Below the pieces are notes generated by a model that made no database searches, was not told where the DNA came from, and saw only the letters and a list, made by a program, of their open reading frames with translations. Of a stretch of 25,640 nucleotides of DNA, positions 8,653 through 14,843 are shown in pieces (position 1 is the first letter of the stretch; every line of letters begins with the position of its first letter). The translations under genes were made by a program, and so were the position numbers. This DNA is from Prevotellaceae bacterium UBA4361 (GTDB lineage Bacteria; Bacteroidota; Bacteroidia; Bacteroidales; Bacteroidaceae). The stretch lies in assembly GCA_002393575.1 (NCBI GenBank), contig DGSN01000002.1:1-25640 (forward strand), given 5' to 3'.

Positions 8653-8684
8653 TTTGGTCAATTCAAAAAAAAGGCATACCTTTG
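8653..8684 (+). promoter_or_regulatory. Promoter of initiator tRNA-Met
   Basis: TTTG at 8653-8656 and TACCTTTG at 8677-8684 with exactly 20 nt between them is a full match to the Bacteroidetes -33/-7 consensus. A perfect 8-bp hairpin (GCTTTTCC, GA, GGAAAAGC; 8689-8706) follows in the short leader before the tRNA. Confidence 0.8.
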
Positions 8685-8716
8685 CACCGCTTTTCCGAGG
8701 AAAAGCCTATTAACAT

Positions 8717-8789
8717 CGCGGGGTGGAGCAGTTGGTAGCTCGCCAGGCTCATAACCTGGAGGTCGCACGTTCGAATCCTGCCCCCGCAA
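8717..8789 (+). tRNA. Initiator tRNA-Met (CAT)
   Basis: A full cloverleaf of 73 nt without encoded CCA: acceptor CGCGGGG/CCCCGCA with the C1-A72 mismatch that marks bacterial initiators, D arm GAGC/GCTC, anticodon arm CCAGG-CTCATAA-CCTGG with anticodon CAT, and T arm GCACG-TTCGAAT-CCTGC. Two features are unusual: the third G-C pair of the initiator anticodon stem is A-T here (only GG/CC next to the loop), and the T stem has a C-C mismatch at the 52-62 position. It has its own promoter and terminator. Confidence 0.93.
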
Positions 8790-8802
8790 CTCAATCTAAC
8801 TT

Positions 8803-8835
8803 AGCGCGCTGAAATTCAGCGCGCTTTTTGTTTTT
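8803..8835 (+). terminator. Terminator of tRNA-Met
   Basis: AGCGCGCTGAA and TTCAGCGCGCT form a strong perfect stem with almost no loop, followed by a run of T (TTTTTGTTTTT), 13 nt past the tRNA. Confidence 0.9.
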
Positions 8836-8948
8836 CTATTGTGACTTAGGGACAGAATGAATGGGGCTTTGACGCAACGCCATTGGGGATTAACTGAATC
8901 GCTTTTGGGGTTTTACTGAGGCGCATAAAGGGATTGACAAAAGCGTCA

Positions 8949-9064
8949 CTTTGATTCAACTAAATAAGCGAAGGTTCGTTTGCGTTTAAGCGAAGGTTCG
9001 CTTAAGCTCAACCGAGCCTTCGCTTGAAAAGCAACGAAGGCTCGGTTAATTAGTTGAATCAAAG
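8949..9064. repeat. Cruciform-like inverted repeat element
   Basis: CTTTGATTCAACTAA (8949-8963) and its perfect reverse complement (9050-9064) enclose two further hairpins: TTAAGCGAA-GG-TTCGCTTAA (8986-9005) and AACCGAGCCTTCG/CGAAGGCTCGG(TT) (9010-9022 with 9035-9047), giving a cloverleaf-like fold. The CGAGCCTTCG core resembles the GAGGGCTCG repeats at 21680-21795. The stretch from 8836 to 9192 otherwise holds nothing I recognise. Confidence 0.85.
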
Positions 9065-9192
9065 GAAAAGTTCAGTCAGTCCCCACAAGCGATTCTAAGA
9101 ATCCACTAAAGTGATACACCAAAAGCGAAGAATCAAGAACTTATGTTAAACATTTTTAGCATCCAAATAATAATTGTTTCAAATCTTTTGTC

Positions 9193-9200
9193 TAACTTTG
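9193..9200 (+). promoter_or_regulatory. -7 promoter box upstream of the TonB_C-type gene
   Basis: TAACTTTG matches TAnnTTTG, about 137 nt upstream of the start codon at 9338; the -33 box is weak (TTG at 9174, spacing shorter than usual). It suggests that the broken gene downstream is, or recently was, transcribed. Confidence 0.45.
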
Positions 9201-9337
9201 CGACGTAGTCCATAAGGACATTCTTGCATGAGTCAGTAAATTGGTCAATTGCTTCTGAATTTTCTTCATAACTTATAAAGCTTGAGAATGCTAAGTTGTT
9301 GAAAATCGATAGTAAAACCACAATCTATTAGAACAAA

Positions 9338-10114
9338 ATGAGAAACTTCAGATTTGTCTTTATCTTTTTACATCTCTTTTGGGTAGGTTGCTCATTAAAC
9401 GCGCAAAAAATATTGGGCATGGATGAGTATGTAGTTTTGGACTCTGTTCAACCATCAAAGGAACTTCTCCGCCGAATAGATTCTAAAGTGTTCCAAGAAT
9501 ATTTTCCCGAGTTCGAAAGTATAAATGACAAATACTGCATTCTGTTCCAATTTTCCGTGTCTCCAGATAAGAATGTTTTTCCTGTGAGCATTTACCCAGT
9601 TTGCTGCCACATTCCAGAAAAATCGGATAGATATTTCTATTATCGCGGACAAGACTTCTTGCTGAGTGGCAATATTCCCAAAGGATTATGTTCTAAACGG
9701 TCCAATTGCAAATACCGTATCCGTCCTCCTCACACATTTGAATGTAATGATTTAGCTGTAGGTGTATATTATAGTAGGGAAAGGAAATTTGGAAAGATTG
9801 TGTATAAAGAGGATATCTTTGTTTATAATGTTGCAGACTCCATGCCAGAATACCCAGGTGGTTTTGACAAAATGTTACACTTCATTCAACGGAAGTTGGC
9901 AACAAAAATGAGTAAGGGAAAAGTCCATGCCTTGATTTAGTTTATTGTAGAGAAAGATGGCTCTTTGACAAACTTTGAAGTAGTACGCAACGAAACAAAA
10001 GCGGATGAAAAAATCTTGATAGAAATCGCAAAAGAAATGCCCAAATGGATTCCTGCAAAAATGGGGAAAAAGATTGTTCGGTCATATTTCACTATACCGA
10101 TTATGAGAAAATAG
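9338..10114 (+). pseudogene. TonB C-terminal-domain protein interrupted by an in-frame amber codon
   Basis: An exported protein of unknown role. From ATG 9338 the frame runs 200 codons, meets TAG at 9938-9940, then continues in the same frame for 57 codons to a stop at 10112-10114. The N-terminus has a signal peptide with a possible lipoprotein cysteine (FWVGC, Cys18). The end of the first part (PEYPGGFDKMLHFIQRKL, then GKVHALI) and the second part (FIVEKDGSLTNFEVVRN, then MPKWIPAKMGKK) join into one TonB_C-like domain (PF03544 family). The stop sits where family members usually have Gln (VQFIV), so one CAG to TAG change explains it. Either a recent pseudogene or a gene with readthrough; the intact remainder argues the change is recent. 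The base composition is more AT-rich than neighbouring core genes, suggesting acquired DNA. Confidence 0.8.
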
Positions 10115-10190
10115 AGGCAAATTAGGGGGGTATTTTCTTTTCAAAAACTAAGTCCATTTGCACCTATTAAAAAAGGATTGCAAAGTCTTT

Positions 10191-10792
10191 TTACATATCA
10201 TCGAGCGACAATGAACCAAGATGAATTGCCATCTTGCGCAGTTCTGGAGTCTGTTCCAAAACTTTTTCCACCTTTTCACGCAGCTCATCCTCTTGATATC
10301 GATAGCCTTGCTTCTTTAGTTCATAAATCCATGCTTCTTTTTCGATAAGGTCAACAACAATCAGGTCAATTTCGTTTTCGCCCTTTCTGTCCCACCATTT
10401 TCCAATGATGTAGCGACCCTTTTCTTGAAATTTCTTCATGAAATAACGCTCCATCATCCAGCCAGACACACTGCTGTAGTCTCTTTGGATGATTTCTCCA
10501 AGTGTCTTCAATGCCTTGTTCTCCACAAGACTTCGGAGAATGTGTGTGGAATGCCAAGTATTGGGACATCCAGCTTCTCTCGTATCTCGCGTACATAGTC
10601 CTGACAAAGCAGTGATTCCGCTTTCTTACCCACGAAAAAATACAATACTGTCTCGTCACCGCATCTCAGTGAGAGTTCTGTCTTACCGATACGCCTGCGT
10701 CCCATTAGTACAGTCATCTTTGCCTCGGACTTGCTTCTGAGAAGCACGTCACCAAGCACTCGTAGCTCTTTTTCTCTATCGTAGAATTCCAT
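10191..10792 (-). pseudogene. Internally deleted AAA ATPase with nuclease-like C-terminal domain
   Basis: Remnant of an ATPase of the family with an ATPase_2-type P-loop domain and a DUF234-like C-terminal domain, normally about 450 residues, usually in accessory regions and of unclear role. The 5' part (10792 down to about 10530) has YDREKEL and the P-loop GRRRIGKTEL; the 3' part, in another frame (about 10530 down to 10191), has SGWMMERYF, WWDRKGENEIDLIVVD and YELKKQ, a nuclease-like D...D/E-x-K pattern, ending LSLDDM. The Walker B and middle region (an estimated 250 residues) are missing, and the junction near 10520-10540 shifts the frame. It is therefore a pseudogene by deletion. The mobile element just upstream sits next to its start codon. 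Confidence 0.85.
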
Positions 10793-10801
10793 GTATTAAA
10801 T

Positions 10802-11096
10802 TATTGGTGTCCGCTATAATCGGCCTGAAAGGCCAGTAAGCACTCAGCCCAGGGCAACGCCCTGGGGAAAGAAGCATTTCCGATGTCGCCCTGCAAGGGC
10901 AAAAGCGTTGAGATTCAATGCTTTTGCCCTTGCAGGGCGTTGCTTCATAAACCAATTTACCCAGGGCGTTGCCCTGGGCTATGTGCTTGTTGGCCTTTCA
11001 GGCCGCTATCAAGCCCTCAATAGCCATTTCCCTTTCCAAAATGTTCATTCACAGCTAACATCTGACATTTGCATATACTTTCCTCGGACACCAATA
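10802..11096. mobile_element. MITE-like palindromic element with 9-bp target duplication
   Basis: A 295-bp element with perfect 12-bp terminal inverted repeats (TATTGGTGTCCG at 10802-10813, CGGACACCAATA at 11085-11096), flanked by a 9-bp direct repeat GTATTAAAT (10793-10801 and 11097-11105), the mark of transposition. Inside, nested palindromes mirror each other: GGCCTGAAAGGCC with GGCCTTTCAGGCC; CCCAGGGCAACGCCCTGGG (10848-10866) with CCCAGGGCGTTGCCCTGGG (10960-10978); and an inner pair around CGCCCTGCAAGGGC. There is no transposase, so it must be moved in trans. It inserted just upstream of the start codon of the ATPase pseudogene. The 150 bp to its right hold only small palindromes such as CGTTACGGTAACG (11115-11127). 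Confidence 0.88.
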
Positions 11097-11254
11097 GTAT
11101 TAAATAGTATTTGCCGTTACGGTAACGACTGTTACTTTTTGTAAAAGTACGGAAATAATCTTAGCTTCCAAACAAAATCACAGAAAAAAACACCACCACT
11201 CTTGATTTCCTTGTTATAATTTAGCGTATAGCTCATTCTTATTTAGTGGGACAC

Positions 11255-11301
11255 AGTAAAAAGAAAATCCGCAAACAACTCCATACAAGTTGTTTGCGGA
11301 T
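11255..11301 (-). terminator. Terminator of tRNA-Arg
   Basis: On the minus strand ATCCGCAAACAACT and AGTTGTTTGCGGAT form a perfect 14-bp stem with a 7-nt loop, followed by TTTCTTTTT, just past the tRNA 3' end. Confidence 0.9.
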
Positions 11302-11310
11302 TGGCAGAAG

Positions 11311-11384
11311 TGACCTCGGTGGGATTCTAACCCACGACCTTCAGAACCGGAATCTGACGCTCTATACAGCTAAGCTACGAGGCC
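11311..11384 (-). tRNA. tRNA-Arg (CCG)
   Basis: A 74-nt cloverleaf on the minus strand without encoded CCA: acceptor GGCCTCG/CGAGGTC, D arm GCTT/GAGC, anticodon arm TCAGA-TTCCGGT-TCTGA with anticodon CCG, and T arm GTGGG-TTAGAAT-CCCAC. Unusual: position 56 in the T loop is A instead of the near-invariant C, and position 19 in the D loop is T instead of G (loop AGCTGTATA), so the tertiary G19-C56 pair is replaced by U19-A56. It has its own terminator and a TACCTTTG -7 box. Confidence 0.93.
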
Positions 11385-11438
11385 TTGTGGAGGGTAAAAA
11401 AGAGAGGTAGCGCATGGGCAGCCCTCTTGTTGATGGTG

Positions 11439-11446
11439 CAAAGGTA
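11439..11446 (-). promoter_or_regulatory. -7 promoter box of tRNA-Arg
   Basis: On the minus strand the sequence is TACCTTTGCACC, nearly the same as the -7 box of the initiator tRNA promoter (TACCTTTGCACCG). It lies about 55 nt upstream of the tRNA. Confidence 0.65.
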
Positions 11447-11520
11447 GGAATTTTTTTTCGCTTAATCATGTTTTCATGGCTATTTTCATGTTTTTTTCAC
11501 AATCGTTTTTCTCGTTATTG

Positions 11521-11551
11521 TTGCGAGATTGAAAAAAAGGGAGTAAATTTG
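11521..11551 (+). promoter_or_regulatory. Promoter of the saccharopine dehydrogenase-family gene
   Basis: TTG at 11521-11523, 20 nt, then TAAATTTG at 11544-11551, about 32 nt upstream of the start codon. Box and spacing fit the Bacteroidetes consensus. Confidence 0.7.
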
Positions 11552-11582
11552 TAACGAAAATCAACAACAAAAAAGACTTGAA

Positions 11583-12812
11583 ATGGGAAAAGTATTGATT
11601 ATCGGTGCTGGAGGCGTTGCCTCGGTAGCAGCACACAAGGTGGCTCAGAACCCCGACGTGTTTACTGAAGTGATGATTGCAAGCCGCACAAAGAGCAAGT
11701 GCGATGCGCTGGTGAAGGCAATCGGCAACCCCAACATCAAGACAGCGAAGGTGGATGCAGACAATGTGGATGAACTGGTTGCGCTGTTCAACGAATTCAA
11801 ACCCGAAATCGTGATGAACCTCGCTTTGCCTTATCAGGATTTGACCATCATGGAAGCTTGTCTGAAAGCTGGCGTGAACTATCTCGACACAGCCAACTAT
11901 GAGCCTCGCGATGAAGCCCACTTCGAATACTCATGGCAATGGGCTTACAGAGAGCGTTTCGAAAAGGCTGGTCTCACAGCCATTCTCGGCTGTGGTTTCG
12001 ACCCAGGAGTTTCGGGCATTTACACGGCTTACGCTGCCAAGCATTATTTTGATGAAATCCACTATCTCGACATCGTGGATTGCAATGCAGGCAATCACCA
12101 CAAAGCCTTTGCCACAAACTTCAATCCAGAAATCAACATTCGCGAAATCACGCAGAAGGGTCTTTACTACGAGGATGGCAAATGGATTGAGACCGAACCG
12201 CTCGAAATCCACCGTCCACTCACCTACCCTAACATCGGTCCTCGCGAATCTTATCTCCTCCATCACGAGGAACTGGAGAGCCTTGTGCTCAACTACCCAA
12301 GCATTAAGCGCGCTCGTTTCTGGATGACCTTCGGTCAGCAGTACCTCACATATCTCGATGTGATTCAGAACATCGGCATGAGCCGCATCGACGAAATCAC
12401 TTACGAGGCTCCGCTTGCTGACGACCCAACGAAGGTGGAGAAAGTGAAGATTGTGCCGTTGCAATTCCTCAAGGCTGTGTTGCCAAATCCTCAGGAGCTT
12501 GGCGAAAACTACGAGGGAGAAACTTCCATCGGTTGCCGCATCCGTGGCATCAAGGATGGCAAGGAGCGCACCTATTATGTATATAACAACTGCTCGCACC
12601 AAGCTGCCTACCAAGAAACGGGTATGCAGGGCGTGAGCTACACCACGGGTGTGCCAGCGATGATTGGAGCCATGATGTTCCTCAAGGGCATTTGGAAGAA
12701 GCCAGGCGTACACAACGTGGAGGAGTTCGACCCAGACCCATTCATGGAACAGCTCAACAAGCAAGGCCTGCCTTGGCACGAAGTGTTCGACGAAGACCTT
12801 GAATTGGATTAA
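11583..12812 (+). CDS. Saccharopine dehydrogenase-family enzyme, probable carboxynorspermidine dehydrogenase
   Basis: A 409-residue NAD(P)-dependent oxidoreductase of the saccharopine dehydrogenase family. In Bacteroidetes, proteins of this length and sequence are usually carboxynorspermidine or carboxyspermidine dehydrogenases, which condense aspartate semialdehyde with a diamine on the way to (nor)spermidine. Seen: the N-terminal Rossmann motif VLIIGAGGVAS (residues 4-14); the family segment VNLALPYQDLTIMEACLKAGVNYLDTA; GCGFDPGVSGIYTAYAAKH; and the substrate-domain stretch DCNAGNHHKAFATNFNPE. The partner decarboxylase is not in the window, so the pathway assignment is inference. It has its own promoter and is followed by recA after a 216-bp repeat-rich gap. 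Confidence 0.88.
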   Translation: MGKVLIIGAGGVASVAAHKVAQNPDVFTEVMIASRTKSKCDALVKAIGNPNIKTAKVDADNVDELVALFNEFKPEIVMNLALPYQDLTIMEACLKAGVNYLDTANYEPRDEAHFEYSWQWAYRERFEKAGLTAILGCGFDPGVSGIYTAYAAKHYFDEIHYLDIVDCNAGNHHKAFATNFNPEINIREITQKGLYYEDGKWIETEPLEIHRPLTYPNIGPRESYLLHHEELESLVLNYPSIKRARFWMTFGQQYLTYLDVIQNIGMSRIDEITYEAPLADDPTKVEKVKIVPLQFLKAVLPNPQELGENYEGETSIGCRIRGIKDGKERTYYVYNNCSHQAAYQETGMQGVSYTTGVPAMIGAMMFLKGIWKKPGVHNVEEFDPDPFMEQLNKQGLPWHEVFDEDLELD

Positions 12813-12823
12813 ATCATTAAAAC

Positions 12824-13017
12824 TTAGTCAACAAATTATCACAAGGAAGGCACAATAAACGTGAAGCGTGAAGTGTGAAGTGTGAAGCGATTTCGACCTT
12901 TGGCTTTTGACCTTCGACCTTCGACTTTTGACTTTAGACCTTAAGCCTTCGACCTCTCCTTTTGAGAGAATTTGTGGAAATTTGTTGACTAAAAAGAAAT
13001 AATTTGTTGACTAAAAA
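12824..13017. repeat. recA upstream region: heptad array bracketed by 16-bp repeats
   Basis: TTAGTCAACAAATTAT (12824-12839) is the perfect reverse complement of 12999-13014. The core ATTTGTTGACTAAAAA occurs twice in direct orientation, at 12980-12995 and 13002-13017, 22 bp apart, just before recA. Between lies a two-part heptad array: four GTGAAGY units (12861-12888), then nine pyrimidine-rich units (TTTCGAC, CTTTGGC, TTTTGAC, CTTCGAC and so on; 12891-12953). The direct repeats are placed like operator or promoter sequences for recA; TAATTTG at 13000-13006 is a one-base-short -7 box. Confidence 0.85.
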
Positions 13018-13028
13018 TTCTTCATTAT

Positions 13029-14108
13029 ATGGCAAAGAAAACAAACATAACACCGCCAAAGGATGCTACAGAGAAGATGAAAGCTCTGGAAGCAGCTATG
13101 GCTGGCATTCAGAAAGTATTCGGCGAGGGAGCCATCATGAAGATGGGCGACGACAATGTGAAAGACGTGGAGGTGATTCCAACGGGTTCCCTGTCGCTCA
13201 ACGCAGCCCTCGGTGTGGGTGGTTACCCAAAGGGACGTATCATCGAAATCTATGGTCCCGAATCATCTGGTAAGACCACGCTCGCCATTCACGCCATCGC
13301 TGAAGCTCAGAAAGCGGGTGGCATTGCAGCCTTCATCGATGCAGAGCACGCTTTCGACCGCTTCTACGCACAAAAACTGGGTGTGGACATCAACAACCTT
13401 TGGATTTCCCAACCCGACAATGGCGAACAAGCACTGGAAATTGCAGACCAGCTCATCCGTTCTTCGGCTGTCGATATTCTTGTCATCGACTCCGTGGCAG
13501 CTCTTACACCAAAGGCAGAAATCGAAGGCGACATGGGGGAGAACCGCGTAGGCTTGCAAGCTCGACTCATGAGTCAGGCGCTGCGTAAAATCACAGCATC
13601 CATCGACCGCACCAAGACCACCTGCATTTTCATCAACCAGTTGCGTGAAAAGATTGGTGTGCTTTTTGGCAATCCAGAGACAACCACAGGCGGTAATGCA
13701 CTGAAATTCTATGCGTCCGTTCGTCTCGACATTCGTCGCGTAACAGCCTTGAAGGACGGCGACCAAGTGTATGGTAACTCCGTTCGTGTCAAGGTGGTGA
13801 AGAACAAGGTGGCACCTCCTTTCCGCAAGGCAGAATTTGAAATCCTCTTCGGTTCTGGTATCAACAAATTGGCAGAAATCGCCGACCTCGGTGTGGCAAC
13901 GGAAATCATCAAGAAGAGCGGTGCTTTCTTCTCTTACGAAGGCAATCGTCTGGCACACGGACGCGATGCCCTTCTGAAACTCCTTGCTGACAATCCAGAA
14001 CTGGCAGAAGAACTTGAAACCAAAGTGATGGCAAAACTGACAGGCCAGGAGCTTGACAACATCGAAGAAACTGAAGAATCCGTTGACAAAGAGACTACGG
14101 AAGATTAG
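13029..14108 (+). CDS. recA: RecA recombinase
   Basis: Binds single-stranded DNA as a filament, pairs homologous DNA and, where an SOS system exists, activates repressor cleavage; 359 residues, normal length. Seen: Walker A GPESSGKT (76-83), AFIDAEHAFDRFYAQKLGVD (101-120; canonical RecA has AL at AF), Walker B VDILVIDSVAAL (148-159), the MSQALRKI and CIFINQLREKIGV segments, GGNALKFYASVRLD, and an acidic C-terminal tail (EETEESVDKETTED). The start ATG at 13029 follows the AT-rich leader with two TTTGTTGACTAAA repeats. Two bases past the stop a repeat array begins. No LexA-type box is recognised. Confidence 0.98.
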   Translation: MAKKTNITPPKDATEKMKALEAAMAGIQKVFGEGAIMKMGDDNVKDVEVIPTGSLSLNAALGVGGYPKGRIIEIYGPESSGKTTLAIHAIAEAQKAGGIAAFIDAEHAFDRFYAQKLGVDINNLWISQPDNGEQALEIADQLIRSSAVDILVIDSVAALTPKAEIEGDMGENRVGLQARLMSQALRKITASIDRTKTTCIFINQLREKIGVLFGNPETTTGGNALKFYASVRLDIRRVTALKDGDQVYGNSVRVKVVKNKVAPPFRKAEFEILFGSGINKLAEIADLGVATEIIKKSGAFFSYEGNRLAHGRDALLKLLADNPELAEELETKVMAKLTGQELDNIEETEESVDKETTED

Positions 14109-14110
14109 TA

Positions 14111-14199
14111 AGTTTTTAAGTTTTTGAGTTCTTGAGTTTTTAAGTTATTGCTGAATAGCAATTCTTCACTTTTAACTTTTCACTTTCAACTTTCAACTT
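14111..14199. repeat. Composite octad/heptad repeat array after recA
   Basis: Five 8-bp units (AGTTTTTA, AGTTTTTG, AGTTCTTG, AGTTTTTA, AGTTATTG; 14111-14150) are followed by a small hairpin TTGCTGAATAGCAA and then five 7-bp units (TTCACTT, TTAACTT, TTCACTT, TCAACTT, TCAACTT; 14165-14199). The same octad-then-heptad order occurs at 19254-19376, and its reverse complement at 24221-24342. It fills the gap from 2 bp past the recA stop to 10 bp before the next gene. Confidence 0.9.
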
Positions 14200-14209
14200 A
14201 ACCCCGACC

Positions 14210-14818
14210 TTGGTTCCACGCATTGCAATCATAGACCAGAACACGCTCGAAGCAACAGGGCTGAAGTCCATCATCGACAATATCATTCCGATGGTGGACG
14301 TCAGCCTTTTTTCTTCACTCGACGACATGCTGGCAGAAAGTGAAACACCTTTCTTCCACTTTTTCGTGTCGTCACAGATTTTGCTTTCGAACGCCGACTT
14401 CTTCCTTCAGCATCCTCACCAAACCATTGTCCTCACCTCACAACCGATGACAAGTCCCCAGTTTGAGCGTTTCCACACGCTCAACACGGCGCAGATGGAA
14501 CACGACCTCATCAAGTCGCTACTTCGTCTTCATCAGCATGGACACGGTTCGCCAAACGGACACGGTTTCCAGCATGGTAACATGCAAGAGAAAGACATCG
14601 TTGGTCCCGACATCGACATCAGCATGCGTGAGGCTGAGGTGCTGGCACTCGTCGTGCGCGGATTCATCAACAAGGAAATCGCCGACCAGCTCTGCATTTC
14701 CCTCCCCACCGTCATTTCTCACCGTAAAAACATCTGTAAAAAACTACACATGCATTCCGTCTCTGCCCTCACAATCTATGCTGTCACGCATGGCATCGTG
14801 AGCATCGACGAGATTTAG
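14210..14818 (+). CDS. Atypical LuxR-type DNA-binding regulator
   Basis: About 202 residues. The N-terminal half (1-115) looks like a response-regulator receiver fold (RIAIIDQNTLEATGLKSII at the start), but where the phosphorylated Asp is expected (end of the third strand, FFHFFVSSQIL) no Asp is present, so it is probably not a standard phosphoreceiver. A His/Gly-rich linker (HQHGHGSPNGHGFQHG) leads to a LuxR-type helix-turn-helix (about 138-200; MREAEVLALVVRGFINKEIA, then LPTVISHRKNICKKL). There is no ATG near the 5' end of the domain; the best start is TTG at 14210 without a Shine-Dalgarno site, and the exact start is uncertain because a repeat array ends 10 bp upstream. It lies 25 bp before dnaX and is probably cotranscribed with it. 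Confidence 0.85.
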   Translation: MVPRIAIIDQNTLEATGLKSIIDNIIPMVDVSLFSSLDDMLAESETPFFHFFVSSQILLSNADFFLQHPHQTIVLTSQPMTSPQFERFHTLNTAQMEHDLIKSLLRLHQHGHGSPNGHGFQHGNMQEKDIVGPDIDISMREAEVLALVVRGFINKEIADQLCISLPTVISHRKNICKKLHMHSVSALTIYAVTHGIVSIDEI

Positions 14819-14843
14819 ACTAACCTCTCTCCCCTCTAAAACA

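Noticed and set aside
9133..9321. 62-codon minus-strand frame
   Set aside because: It runs over the promoter and leader of the downstream plus-strand gene and has no domain or start signal.
10908..11144. 78-codon frame on the plus strand in the palindromic element
   Set aside because: Its peptide (FTQGVALGYVLVGLSGRYQA) is just the translation of the mirrored GCCCTGGG/GGCCTTTCAGGCC repeats; no start signal.
11107..11165. Small palindromes CGTTACGGTAACG and ACTTTTTGTAAAAGT as a second element end
   Set aside because: Too short and isolated to define an element; noted only as local symmetry.
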